A DNA stretch of 64,000 nucleotides from Pseudoclavibacter terrae. Lineage in GTDB: Bacteria; Actinomycetota; Actinomycetes; Actinomycetales; Microbacteriaceae. Every line of letters starts with the position of its first letter. Positions within the stretch are counted from its first letter, which is position 1. Location: NCBI RefSeq assembly GCF_008831075.1, contig NZ_WBJX01000007.1, positions 108,027 to 172,026 of the forward strand, read 5' to 3'. The notes under the pieces are model-generated. The model was not told the DNA's origin and did no database searches. It saw only the letters and a list, made by a program, of their open reading frames with translations. The translations under genes were made by a program, and so were the position numbers. This document shows, one piece after another, positions 7,642 through 19,985 of the stretch.

Positions 7642-8673
7642 ATGTCGGATGCGCAATCAGACCCGCCCGAGCTGAACCGGACTCGTGGCCAGGCGGCCAC
7701 CATGCGGGCGATCGTGAACTCGACGGATGGCGGGCCGCGCAGCCTCGAGTTCCGCGACATGCCCGTCCCGCACCGGCCGCCCGGCCACGTGCTCGTCGAG
7801 GTGCGTGCGGCCGGCGTCGCGTTCCCGGATGTGCTGCAGTCGCGCAGCGAGTACCAGCACCGCATCCCGACCCCGTTTGCGCTGGGCAGCGAGTTCGCGG
7901 GCGTTGTCGCCGAGGCTGGCGAAGGTTCCGGGTTCGCGGAGGGTGACCGGGTCTTCGGCGTCGCGAGCCACGGCGCGTTCGCCGACTACGTCGTCGCTCT
8001 GGCCGACCGCGTGCTGCCGTTGCCCGACTCGATCGGTTTCGTTGACGCCGCCGCGCTGCCTCTCAACCTCCTCAGCGCCGACTTCGCGCTCCGCGACCGC
8101 GGGCAGGTGAAGCAAGGAGAGACCGTCCTCATCCAGGGCGCCGCGGGCGGGCTCGGCGTCGCCCTCATCCAGCAGGCGAAGCTCATCGGCACCACTGTGA
8201 TCGCCGTCGTCTCGACCGAGGAGAAAGGCGCGCTGGCCGAGTCGGTCGGCGCCGACCACACGGTCCTCGCAGTAGATTTCCTCGCGGAGGTGCGACAGCT
8301 GACGCAGGGCCGCGGCGTCGACGTCGTGCTCGACCCGGTCGGCGGTGACCGCTTCACCGACTCACTGCGCTGCCTCGCGAAGCGCGGCCGCCTGGTGGTG
8401 CTCGGGTTCACGGGCGGGAGCATCCCGACCGTCAAGACCAACCGACTCCTGCTGAACAACATCTCCGTCGTCGGAGCCGCTTGGGAGGGGCTCATGCCCG
8501 AGTGCCTCGTCTCGCTCCCCGAACAGTGGGCCAGGCTCTCACCCGCCGTCGAGCGCGGTGAGCTGCGGGCCTCCATCAGCGAAGTCGTGCCGCTCGAGCA
8601 GGCCCCGGAGGCCGTCGCGAGCCTGGATGAGCGTCGCGCGCGCGGCAAGATCGTCATCGACCTGAGCCTGTAG
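7642..8673 (+). CDS. NADPH:quinone oxidoreductase-like MDR enzyme
   Basis: The 343-residue protein belongs to the zinc-free medium-chain dehydrogenase/reductase group. It has a GroES-like N-terminal domain (VRAAGVAFPDVLQSRSEYQ, GSEFAGVVAEAG) and a Rossmann domain with IQGAAGGLGVALIQQAKLIG. The zinc ligands of alcohol dehydrogenases are absent, as in QorA-type reductases. Reduction of quinones or enones with NADPH is the family role. The -10 TACCGT at 7629-7634 lies seven bases before the ATG at 7642, so the start is leaderless; MRAIVNSTDG at 7702 is an alternative that fits the usual family N-terminus. It is convergent with the next tetR gene. Confidence 0.88.
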   Translation: MSDAQSDPPELNRTRGQAATMRAIVNSTDGGPRSLEFRDMPVPHRPPGHVLVEVRAAGVAFPDVLQSRSEYQHRIPTPFALGSEFAGVVAEAGEGSGFAEGDRVFGVASHGAFADYVVALADRVLPLPDSIGFVDAAALPLNLLSADFALRDRGQVKQGETVLIQGAAGGLGVALIQQAKLIGTTVIAVVSTEEKGALAESVGADHTVLAVDFLAEVRQLTQGRGVDVVLDPVGGDRFTDSLRCLAKRGRLVVLGFTGGSIPTVKTNRLLLNNISVVGAAWEGLMPECLVSLPEQWARLSPAVERGELRASISEVVPLEQAPEAVASLDERRARGKIVIDLSL

Positions 8674-8714
8674 CGCTGCGGCTGCCGGGCGGGCGAAACG
8701 CGCCGCGGAGCCCC

Positions 8715-9314
8715 CTACCCCGACGCTTGGCCGGGACGCCCGAGCAGGTCGAAGAAAACAGCAAGCTGCGCCCCCATGTCGACTCTGGGATCCCGGAGCC
8801 AGGCGATCTGCACCCCCTCGACGAAAGTCAACAGAACCGGAGCCGAGGCAGCGGCATCAGTTGCGAGCGGCAACTGCCCGCGGGCGACCATGTTCTGCAG
8901 CTCGAATTCGTAGCTGTGGCGAGCCTCCTCGAGCCGGGCTGCAAGGTACGCGTGCGCAGGATGCTCGGGGCGCGCACCTTCGATGGAGAACCGAACGTAG
9001 AGCTCGATGAGTCCCGGCACCTGCGCATTCCGTTCGAGGACAGCCTGGAGTGCCTGCTCGAGCGAGGCGCTCGCCCCGACGTCGTTCGTGACGTACGCCT
9101 CTACAAACATGTCGTGACGCTCAAGGATCGCGCTGTACAGGTCTTCTTTCGTGCCGAAGTGATGGAGCAGACCGGCGGAACTGAGGTCGACGGCTGCCGC
9201 GATCGCTCGCACCGTGGCACCCGCGTAGCCCTGCTCGCCGATCAGGCGCAGCGCCGCGTCAAGGATCTCGTCCCGTTTCGCCGTCCCCTTCGGGCTCGCT
9301 CGTTGCCTGCTCAT
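8715..9314 (-). CDS. TetR-family transcriptional regulator
   Basis: This 199-residue regulator shows a clear TetR helix-turn-helix (LIGEQGYAGATVRAIAAAVD, then LSSAGLLHHFGTKEDLYSAI) in residues 15-60. Its ligand domain ends in TFVEGVQIAWLRDP, seen in regulators of glycoside-use and transport genes. A TACACT -10 at 9321-9326 lies six bases from the ATG, so the start is leaderless. It lies directly downstream of the GH106 gene on the same strand. It might recognise the palindrome at 12676-12698 in front of GH106, but that link is only positional. Confidence 0.9.
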   Translation of the reverse strand: MSRQRASPKGTAKRDEILDAALRLIGEQGYAGATVRAIAAAVDLSSAGLLHHFGTKEDLYSAILERHDMFVEAYVTNDVGASASLEQALQAVLERNAQVPGLIELYVRFSIEGARPEHPAHAYLAARLEEARHSYEFELQNMVARGQLPLATDAAASAPVLLTFVEGVQIAWLRDPRVDMGAQLAVFFDLLGRPGQASG

Positions 9315-9425
9315 GGTGCGAGTGTAGGAGCAATCCAGCGGAACGCGACCTTCGAGGGGCGCACCTGCACGGGTGGGCGGCGGCGCGTTGACACCGTCCG
9401 CCCACCCTGCGCATCGGACCGGGCT

Positions 9426-12400
9426 CTACTCGATCGCTCGGCCCTTCCTCCGCTTCCTCACTGCCATGACCGTCGCGCCGGCGGCAAGCAGCAGTGCCGC
9501 AAGTGCGGCCAGCGGGAGCGCGTCCGCACCAGTTGATGCCAGCCCGCCGGGGTTGCCGCCGTCGGCTGTGGGCGGTGCCCCCGCTTCGGCGGTCGAAGCG
9601 GGTGGAGAACCCGCGTCGGCAGTCGCCGTCGGGGCAACGCTCGGAGGAAGTGTGGCTCCCGGCTCCTCCGAGTTGACGGCGACCTCCTGCGTCGAGAGGA
9701 GGGTCACCGGTCCCGTCAGCCCGATCGGGTGTGTCCTGCGCTCCCCGGGGAAGGGATTCGGCGTTCCGGCGCTGAGGCTCGTCACCTTGTTCCGGAGCGT
9801 CGTGGCGATCTCCACCTCCACGATGTTGGCGCCGACGGTCAGCGCCGAGGCAACGTCCACCATCGTGTTCTCCCCGACGTGACGAGAGACTTCGACTCCG
9901 TTCACGCGGACGACACTTGTCCCCTTGGCACCGTTCAGCGCCAGCTGCGCACCAGCACCGTCCTCGAACCAGGACTCCGGCAGAGTGAACTCCGTGCGGT
10001 AGGTGCCGACACCTGATTCACCGGTGAGCCCGTCGATCTCACGCCAGTCCCCGAGAGGCGTGCCGGCAGGTGCATCGAATGTGGTGGAGCCGTCTGGCGA
10101 GACAGTCTCGGCCGAGAGCGACCATTCGGTGAGCGCACGTGGATCGCGGTCACCACCGAGGGTGGCTTCCAGCTCCCTGCTTTGGCCGTCTGCGAACTCG
10201 AGTGAGACCTGATCCGAGCTCGTCGCCGTCCAGGACACGGATCCGTCCGCGAGGACGCTGAGCGGCAGCGGCTCCGCGTTCGTGATGGCATCGCTGCTCG
10301 GCGCCTGGCTGCCGTCGATCTCGATGACCTTCGTGCCGAGCGGCTCGAGCGCCATCGGTATCCGAGTGCCATCTGCCGTCGCCGAGTACTGGGCCACCGG
10401 CACGCGCTCGCCGGTCCAGAGGTCGATCTCGTTGACCCCGCCGACCGCAGAGACCATGGGTGCGAATTCAACCGGCTCAGCGGAGGTGTTGTAGAGGTAC
10501 ACGTAGGTCGTGTCGCCGCTCTGCCGGTACTGCGTGAGCACGGGCGCGTCGTTCCAGGCGACTCTTGCTGAGACCCCGAGGTCACGGAGCGCGCCGAGAA
10601 CGCCGTCGGTGTCGGCCACGACCCGAGTGCGATCAGAAGCGAGGATCTGTTCGAACGCCTGCGCGACGCCCTGCGCTCCAGCTTCGCCGCTCGCGAAGCT
10701 CGCGTCGGTCGACGGTGCGGACCCGACGATGACGATCGGCACTCCACTTCGGGAGGCGTCCTCGAGTGCCGAGGCCGCGGCGCCGTCGACCGCTGTTTCG
10801 TCGATGATCACCGCCTGGTAGGCCGGGCCGTCGGGGAAGAGCGTCTCGCCGCCGATCGCGCCGTCTGCGGAAAGACCAGCCGGGTCGATGTACTGCACCG
10901 AGAAGCCGTTGTCCTCGAGCGCCTTGGTCTCGTAGAGCTGGTCAGGCGCTTCAGCGTCGACGCTCGTGTCGAAGGCTCCGCGGGCCGTGGTCGTCAGGAA
11001 CTCGGTCGAGTAGATTGCGAGGTCGGTCTTGGGGACACCCGTCTCGAGCACAAGCGTGCCTCGCGCCCAGTAGTCGGTGAGCTCATTCCATCCGCTCCAC
11101 TGCGGATACGTCTGGTCGTTCCAGCTCTCGCCGACGATGCCCCAGAAGCGGTCCTGGGTCGGCCACGGTGCGTTCTCGGATTGGCTCGCGTATCCGTGCA
11201 CGTACGGCTTCGTCAGGCCAGCGGCCCATTCCTTGTCCATCAGCTGCTGGTAGTCGCCGAGGGTGATCTCGTAGGCTCGCGTGAACTGCGCTCCGAGCTC
11301 GGAGGAGATGCGCGTCGCGCCACCCTGATGCGCCCCCGCGACGAGCGTCCGCTGCCAGTCGAGCGCGTACCGCCACGTGGCTTCATCAGAGGAGACCGGG
11401 AACCGATCACCGGAGTTGAGCGACTCGCCCTCGATGTTCGCCCCCATCAGCGCGAGTTCTCGAGCCGAGCGGATGACATCGAGGTTCTGGCCGTAGGCGG
11501 GCTGCGTCTTGAAGTCCACGCCATACCCCTGCGCCCACTCCTGGTAGGGCCGGAGATGCTCGTCGACGTAGAGGTCAGTGAGTGTCGTGTAGTAGTCGGT
11601 GCGAATGCGCTCGCCCGTTTCATCGGCAGCCGCGAAGTCGGGTGTCGGCTCCTCGTTCGGCACCCAGTAGCGCGCCATGCCGTGTGCGAAGAAGAACGGC
11701 AGGTAGGCGGTGGGGTCGTAGCCGCGCGCGGCCTTGAAGTCGTCGACGAAGTCGGGAGTCCAGAAGAGCGAGTCGGCGTTGAGCTCGAGCGAGTCCTCGA
11801 AGAGGTCACCACCGACCTTCGTGAGCTTGGGCCCGTTGTCGCCGATCTGGTGCTCGTCGAGGTATTCGGTAGCTGCCCGCGCGGCGTCGGCGTCGAACGC
11901 GCTCGTGACTCCTTGCTCCGCGTCGCGTTGCCAGTAGGCGAAGAGGATCCAGTCGCCTTCTGGTGGTGCCGTCCAGGTGATGGAGCCGTCGTCGACCGTG
12001 CTCGTGAGGTCGACGACGGAGGCTGGGTCGAGGATCGTCGACGAGGCAGGAGGGATCGCCTCACCCTCCACGACGGGGCCAGCAGTCACGACCCTGGCGG
12101 CAGAGACCGCCACGAGCTCTGCATCCCGACTACCCTCGGCATCGTCGAGGGCCTTCGGAAGGGTGCCACTGTAGGTCGCCCCGGAGGCCACATCAATCCG
12201 CCCGTACTGGAGCTCCTTCTGCACATACGGTGTGCCGACACCGGTGTTCGGGGTCTGCACGGGCCAGGCAGCCCCCATGGTCATGCTCGCCTTCACGCCG
12301 ATCTCGGCAGCCTCGTCCAGGACTGCGCCAAGAATGTCGCGCTGGACCTCATTCGCCCAGAACTCGGCCGAGAATGCGATCTCGACTGAACTGAAACCTG

Positions 12401-12656
12401 CGTCCGAGATCGCGTGCAGCTCTCGGAGCGCTTCGGCTTCCGAGATCGGGGTCTGCCACCACCAGCGCATGCCAGGGCGCTGGTCGGAGCCCGGGTCTCT
12501 CAGGGATGCCTGGTCGATCGCACCTGAGTCCGGCGCCGCGACAACCGGGCCCGCGGGAATCGTGAGGCTGCCGGCTGCGAGCAGCAACGCCACCGCGGCC
12601 GCGATAGTTCGCGGCGAAGCGCCACCAGATTGCCTTGTGGAACGTTTCAATCTCAC
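9426..12656 (-). CDS. Secreted, sortase-anchored GH106-like alpha-L-rhamnosidase
   Basis: The 1076-residue protein begins with a signal peptide (RTIAAAVALLLAAGSLTIPA, cleavage near VVAAPD). The mature start GMRWWWQTPISEAEALREL is typical of glycoside hydrolase family 106, calcium-dependent inverting alpha-L-rhamnosidases. The middle is the catalytic barrel region. A beta-sandwich near residues 880-1000 (LALNGAKGTSVVRVNGVEV) resembles a galactose-binding-like domain. The end carries LASTG at about residues 1039-1043, a hydrophobic segment and RKRRKGR, which is a cell-wall sorting signal of the LAxTG type. The GTG start follows AGGGAG by about 8 bases. It probably trims rhamnose from plant or microbial glycans at the cell surface. 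GH106 assignment rests on motifs; the exact linkage is unknown. Confidence 0.85.
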   Translation of the reverse strand: MRLKRSTRQSGGASPRTIAAAVALLLAAGSLTIPAGPVVAAPDSGAIDQASLRDPGSDQRPGMRWWWQTPISEAEALRELHAISDAGFSSVEIAFSAEFWANEVQRDILGAVLDEAAEIGVKASMTMGAAWPVQTPNTGVGTPYVQKELQYGRIDVASGATYSGTLPKALDDAEGSRDAELVAVSAARVVTAGPVVEGEAIPPASSTILDPASVVDLTSTVDDGSITWTAPPEGDWILFAYWQRDAEQGVTSAFDADAARAATEYLDEHQIGDNGPKLTKVGGDLFEDSLELNADSLFWTPDFVDDFKAARGYDPTAYLPFFFAHGMARYWVPNEEPTPDFAAADETGERIRTDYYTTLTDLYVDEHLRPYQEWAQGYGVDFKTQPAYGQNLDVIRSARELALMGANIEGESLNSGDRFPVSSDEATWRYALDWQRTLVAGAHQGGATRISSELGAQFTRAYEITLGDYQQLMDKEWAAGLTKPYVHGYASQSENAPWPTQDRFWGIVGESWNDQTYPQWSGWNELTDYWARGTLVLETGVPKTDLAIYSTEFLTTTARGAFDTSVDAEAPDQLYETKALEDNGFSVQYIDPAGLSADGAIGGETLFPDGPAYQAVIIDETAVDGAAASALEDASRSGVPIVIVGSAPSTDASFASGEAGAQGVAQAFEQILASDRTRVVADTDGVLGALRDLGVSARVAWNDAPVLTQYRQSGDTTYVYLYNTSAEPVEFAPMVSAVGGVNEIDLWTGERVPVAQYSATADGTRIPMALEPLGTKVIEIDGSQAPSSDAITNAEPLPLSVLADGSVSWTATSSDQVSLEFADGQSRELEATLGGDRDPRALTEWSLSAETVSPDGSTTFDAPAGTPLGDWREIDGLTGESGVGTYRTEFTLPESWFEDGAGAQLALNGAKGTSVVRVNGVEVSRHVGENTMVDVASALTVGANIVEVEIATTLRNKVTSLSAGTPNPFPGERRTHPIGLTGPVTLLSTQEVAVNSEEPGATLPPSVAPTATADAGSPPASTAEAGAPPTADGGNPGGLASTGADALPLAALAALLLAAGATVMAVRKRRKGRAIE

Positions 12657-12675
12657 CGTGTTCTCCCTTGAACCT

Positions 12676-12698
12676 TAAACCAATCAGTGCTTGGTTTA
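12676..12698 (-). promoter_or_regulatory. Palindromic operator upstream of the GH106 gene
   Basis: TAAACCAA at 12676-12683 and TTGGTTTA at 12691-12698 form a perfect 8-base inverted repeat with a 7-base spacer, 20 bases before the GH106 start and just upstream of its ribosome site. Size and position fit a repressor operator of TetR or LacI type. The nearest candidate regulator is the TetR gene at 8715-9314. Confidence 0.6.
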
Positions 12699-12806
12699 GG
12701 AAGCTAGTCGAACGGTGGCGACCGCGCAAGGCTCAGGAGTGCGGCAACAGCCAGGCGCGCGTTGCTCTGCTCGCGAGATCGTCCGCTCCCCTGCCAGACT
12801 CGAACG

Positions 12807-13925
12807 ATGACCTCCCCCGCGTTCGTCGCCCAGCTCCCCGCCCCGATTGCCCGCCTCGTGGAGGGCGTCGAGCTGCTGGACCCGGCGGATGCGCCCCCGC
12901 TGCGCTGGGGGATCCTCGGCGCAGGCCACATCGCGCGCAGGTTCGCGCAGGAGGTGCCCGAGCACACCCGGTCGACGATCGCGGCGGTCGGGGCGCGCGA
13001 GCTGTCGCGCGCCCAGGCGTTCGCCGACGAGCTGGGCGTCGATCGCGCGCACGGCTCCTACGCCGAGCTCATCGCCGACCCGGACGTCGACGCCATCTAC
13101 CTCGCGACCATCAACTCGACCCACCACGACCTCGCGCTCGCGTGCATCCGCGCCGGCAAGCCGGTGCTCGTCGAGAAGCCCTTCACCCTCAACGCCGCCG
13201 AGGCCCTCGACGTCTTCGCCGCCGCAGAAGAGCACGGAGTGCTCGTCGTCGACGGCATGTGGACCCGGTTCCTCCCCCAGTTCACGGTGGCGAGGCAGAT
13301 CGCCACCAACGGGCTGCTCGGCCGCCTCGTCACGGCGCACGCGAACTTCGCCGGGGTCATGCACACCCCTGTCCCGCGCATCGTCGACGTCGAGCAGGGC
13401 GGCGGTGCCCTGCTCGACATCGGCGTCTACTCGGTCGCCGCCGTGCACGACCTCCTCGGCCCGCCCAGCGAGGTCGCGGCGGCCGGCAACCTGCTCCCCG
13501 GGTACGCCGTCGACGGCTCAGCATCCGTCATCATGCGCACCGCGAGCACCGTCGGCACAGCCCGCTGCAGCTTCGAGGGGCGGGCCCCGTCGACGGCGGA
13601 GTTCGTGTTCGAGCGCGGCATCGTCGAGCTGCCGGAAGAGTTCTTCGTTCCCGGGATACTGCGTGTGAGCGAGTTCGGCGGCGACGGTTCCGAGCAGGCG
13701 TCCGACGAGTCGACCGACGGCGTCAGCGGTGCCATCACCACCGAGTGGGATGCGACCGTACCGGGTGGCTTCCAGTTCGAGGCCGCGGAGTTCGCGCGCC
13801 TCCTCGCGAGCGGCGCCACGCAGTCGCGGGTGATGCCCTGGCAAGCATCCGTCGAGGTCATGGAGGTGCTCGACCAGGCTCGAGCAGCCATCGGCGTCGT
13901 CTACCCGGGGGAAGCCACCGCGTAG
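12807..13925 (+). CDS. Gfo/Idh/MocA-family NAD(P)-dependent oxidoreductase
   Basis: The 372-residue protein has the Rossmann motif WGILGAGHIARRFAQEV near residue 35. The diagnostic EKPFTLNAAEA carries the catalytic lysine of the GFO/IDH/MocA family, and GGGALLDIGVYS comes from the C-terminal alpha/beta domain. Related enzymes oxidise sugars, inositols or dihydrodiols. It is divergent from the GH106 gene and next to the beta-glucoside operon, so a role in rhamnose or glucoside metabolism is plausible. No Shine-Dalgarno is visible; a CAGACT hexamer six bases before the ATG suggests a leaderless start. Confidence 0.88.
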   Translation: MTSPAFVAQLPAPIARLVEGVELLDPADAPPLRWGILGAGHIARRFAQEVPEHTRSTIAAVGARELSRAQAFADELGVDRAHGSYAELIADPDVDAIYLATINSTHHDLALACIRAGKPVLVEKPFTLNAAEALDVFAAAEEHGVLVVDGMWTRFLPQFTVARQIATNGLLGRLVTAHANFAGVMHTPVPRIVDVEQGGGALLDIGVYSVAAVHDLLGPPSEVAAAGNLLPGYAVDGSASVIMRTASTVGTARCSFEGRAPSTAEFVFERGIVELPEEFFVPGILRVSEFGGDGSEQASDESTDGVSGAITTEWDATVPGGFQFEAAEFARLLASGATQSRVMPWQASVEVMEVLDQARAAIGVVYPGEATA

Positions 13926-13976
13926 GTCCGTAGGTCACGGCTTGCCATGTCGGGAGTATGCGAGTACGGTGACAGC

Positions 13977-14005
13977 GGCTTGTCACTGCTTCCGCAGGCA
14001 ACACC
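13977..14005 (+). promoter_or_regulatory. RAT (ribonucleic antiterminator) element
   Basis: The 29-base stretch matches the RAT sequences bound by BglG/LicT antiterminators. It begins GGCTTGTCACTGC, has a CTTCC central part and ends GCAGGCAACACC; the E. coli and Bacillus elements have the same length and the same TTGT-ACTGC and GCAGGCAA blocks. It lies 50 bases upstream of a BglG-type gene. A classical terminator overlapping its 3' half is not obvious. The best candidate pairs AACACCGC (from about 14000) with GCGTGTT (ending about 14042), with one bulge. Confidence 0.8.
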
Positions 14006-14055
14006 GCAGCTGTTTCGACGACGATTTCAGCAAGCGTGTTTCCTAGGAGAGCAAG

Positions 14056-14880
14056 ATGATCATTCGGCGGGTACTCAACAACAACGTTGTTGACGCGTTG
14101 GACGACTCCCTGCAGGAGGTCATCGTCTTCGGCAAGGGCCTCGGCTTCCGCTCGAAGCCGGGCGAGCGCGTCGACCAGACCCTCGTCGAGAAGGTCTTCC
14201 GGCTCGAAGACGACGCCGCCAGCCGTCACTTCGCATCCATCGTCGACTCCATCCCGGCGGAGATCCTCACCGCTACCGCCGACCTCGTCGCCCGCGCACG
14301 CACCGAGCTGAGCGCGAAGATCAGCGACAGCCTCTACGCGAGCCTCGCCGACCACTTCGTGTTCGCCGTGCAGCGCGCCCGCGACGGCGGCGACTTCACC
14401 GTCCCTCTCGCCGTCGAGGTGCGCCGCTACTACCCGAGCGAGTACGCCTTCGCGAAGAGCGCCGTCGCAGAGCTCAACTCGCGGCTCGACGTCGAGCTGC
14501 CCGAAGAAGAGGCGACGAGCATCGCCCTCCACGTCATCAACGCGCAGGTCGGCGGCGCCGCCGACAGCGCGGCACGCCTCATGGAGCTCACCCACTCGAT
14601 CCTCGACATCGTGCGCCTCCACTTCGGCCTCCACTACGACGACGCCGACTCCGCCTACCTGCGCTTCGTCACCCACGTGCGCTTCTTCGCCCAGCGCGTG
14701 CTCCTCGGCGAGACCGTGCAACGCGACGACGCCGAGCTGCTGCGCATCCTCACCGAGCAGAAGCCCACCGCCTTCGCCAGCGTCGACAAGGTGGACGCCT
14801 TCGTCAAACGCAGCCACGGCCACGCGATGAGCGCCTCCGAGAAGGTCTACCTCGGCCTGCACATCGCCAACTTCCTCTGA
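14056..14880 (+). CDS. BglG/LicT-type transcriptional antiterminator
   Basis: The 274-residue protein starts with the CAT RNA-binding domain (MIIRRVLNNNVVDALDD, EVIVFGKGLGF, KVF in residues 1-55). Two PTS regulation domains follow, with histidines in ADHFVFAVQRA, LTHSILDIVRLHFG and SHGHAMSASEKVYLGLHI. In this family the PRDs are phosphorylated by HPr or EIIB and switch RNA binding according to substrate. AGGAGAG precedes the ATG. It sits downstream of a RAT element and upstream of the EIIBCA and phospho-glucosidase genes, so it should antiterminate its own operon when a beta-glucoside is transported. Confidence 0.93.
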   Translation: MIIRRVLNNNVVDALDDSLQEVIVFGKGLGFRSKPGERVDQTLVEKVFRLEDDAASRHFASIVDSIPAEILTATADLVARARTELSAKISDSLYASLADHFVFAVQRARDGGDFTVPLAVEVRRYYPSEYAFAKSAVAELNSRLDVELPEEEATSIALHVINAQVGGAADSAARLMELTHSILDIVRLHFGLHYDDADSAYLRFVTHVRFFAQRVLLGETVQRDDAELLRILTEQKPTAFASVDKVDAFVKRSHGHAMSASEKVYLGLHIANFL

Positions 14881-15013
14881 CACGCGAGCGAGCACGCGAG
14901 CGAGCGAGCGCATCCAGGCGTTCAGACCCACAGTTTTCAACACCCCCAAGAATCCACCGCAGCGTGAGGGCAACCGCGTGAAGCCGGGATTCTCCCCAAC
15001 CAGGAGACACCCC

Positions 15014-18522
<3,509 letters not shown>

Positions 18523-18567
18523 GGGCGAAGTCGCGCCGGGCCGCTCGGAAGCAGCGACCCGCTCATC

Positions 18568-18605
18568 CCCTGAGGGCCGTCATGCGTGCATGACGGCCCT
18601 CAGGG
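18568..18605 (+). terminator. Perfect 18-bp hairpin after the beta-glucoside operon
   Basis: The arms 18568-18585 and 18588-18605 (CCCTGAGGGCCGTCATGC and its exact complement) are separated by two bases. There is no T-run after it. It lies 45 bases past the GH1 stop and is probably the operon terminator or an mRNA 3' stabiliser. Confidence 0.75.
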
Positions 18606-18645
18606 CGTTGGCGTTGGCGTTGGCGTCTGCGTCTGCGTCTGCGTC
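18604..18645. repeat. Hexanucleotide tandem repeat, seven units
   Basis: Three units of GGCGTT, one GGCGTC and three of TGCGTC stand directly after the 18-bp hairpin, within the region between the GH1 and MFS genes. Read in the frame of the MFS gene it would add a Val-Gly then Val-Cys repeat, so it could be taken for coding sequence, but the MFS start lies 49 bases later. Confidence 0.85.
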
Positions 18646-18693
18646 GCGCTCGCCGCTACGCTCGTCGTGACTCCCCGCGACCGAGATGGAACC

Positions 18694-19923
18694 ATGTCCC
18701 CCTCCCCCCAACGGCGCCGCATCGCGCTGTTCGTGCTCTTCTTCCTGCCTGGCATCACCATCGCCTCCTGGGTGACCCGCACCCCGGACGTTCGGGACGC
18801 GCTCGGCGCCTCGACCGCGGAGATGGGGTTGATCCTCTTCGGCCTCTCGGTCGGGTCGATGCTCGGCATCCTCAGCTCCGGCAGGCTCGTCAGCAGGTTC
18901 GGCGCCCGCCCCGTCATCACCGTGGGCATGTCGCTCGTCGCCGCGAGCGCCCTCACCATCGGGACGGGCGCAGCACTGGCGTCCGGGGCCGTCGTGGCGC
19001 TCGGCCTCGCACTCTTCGGCCTCGGCATGGGCGGCGCCGAGGTGGCCCTCAACATCGAGGGCGCCGACGTGGAACGGCAGCTCGGCAAGTCCACGCTGCC
19101 CGCCATGCACGGCTTCTTCAGCCTCGGCACGACCATCGGCGCCGTCGGCGGCATCGTGGCCACGGCCACGTCGTTCCCGATCCTGGCGCACCTTAGCATC
19201 GCCGTCGTGGTCGTCGCGGTCGGGCTCGTGGCGTCCATCCGCCTCCTGCCGCCCGCCACCGGGAAGGCTGCGACCACGGTGAGCACCGACGAGCGCGGCG
19301 GGCCTGCGAGCCGCCCGCTCTGGCGAGACAGGACGCTGCTGCTCATCGGCGTCATCGTGCTCGCGCTCGCCATGGCCGAAGGCAGCGCCAACGACTGGCT
19401 GCCCCTCGTCATGGTCGACGGCCACGGCTTCGACGCCGCCTGGGGCTCCGGGATCTTCGCGGTCTTCGCGCTGTCGATGACCATCGGCCGGTTCGTGGGC
19501 GGCTCGTTCGTCGACCGCTTCGGCCGGCCCGCAGTGCTGTGCGCGAGCGCCCTGATCGGCGCGACCGGCCTGGCGCTCATCATCTTCATCGACAACCAGG
19601 CGGTCGCCGCCTGCGCCGCGATCCTGTGGGGCCTCGGCACCGCACTCGGCTTCCCCGTCGCACTGTCGGCAGCCGGAGCATCAGGCGACCGGCCGGATGC
19701 CCGCGTCGCGTTCGCCGCCACGCTCGGATACATCGCGTTCCTCGTCGGCCCGCCCGCACTCGGCTTCCTCGGCGAGGACTTCGGGCTCAGGTCCGCGCTC
19801 ATCGCCGTGCTGGTGCTGGTCGCCCTGGCAGCCGTCGCCAGCTGGCTGGTCGGCCGCGGAAAGCCGACGCGCGAAGACCCGGCCGAAGCCCCGACGGCGC
19901 CCGCAGGCACACGAGCCGACTGA
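18694..19923 (+). CDS. MFS exporter-type transporter
   Basis: This 409-residue protein has twelve predicted helices, with a loop-2-3 motif SSGRLVSRFGARPVIT and its half-repeat GGSFVDRFGRPAVL. The organisation resembles the fucose-permease/YbjJ-like group. The substrate is unknown. The ATG at 18694 follows a weak GATGGA site; upstream in-frame codons would run through the hexanucleotide repeat and are rejected. It is convergent with the EamA gene. Confidence 0.85.
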   Translation: MSPSPQRRRIALFVLFFLPGITIASWVTRTPDVRDALGASTAEMGLILFGLSVGSMLGILSSGRLVSRFGARPVITVGMSLVAASALTIGTGAALASGAVVALGLALFGLGMGGAEVALNIEGADVERQLGKSTLPAMHGFFSLGTTIGAVGGIVATATSFPILAHLSIAVVVVAVGLVASIRLLPPATGKAATTVSTDERGGPASRPLWRDRTLLLIGVIVLALAMAEGSANDWLPLVMVDGHGFDAAWGSGIFAVFALSMTIGRFVGGSFVDRFGRPAVLCASALIGATGLALIIFIDNQAVAACAAILWGLGTALGFPVALSAAGASGDRPDARVAFAATLGYIAFLVGPPALGFLGEDFGLRSALIAVLVLVALAAVASWLVGRGKPTREDPAEAPTAPAGTRAD

Positions 19924-19985
19924 GCGCATCCGAGCTTCTCCCGACCTCGCCGCAGTGAAGGCACGCGCGCTCGCAAGCTAGCTGA

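Noticed and set aside
14881..14912. GCGA-type tandem repeats between bglG and the EIIBCA gene
   Set aside because: Short, imperfect and of simple composition; no second RAT or hairpin is visible there.
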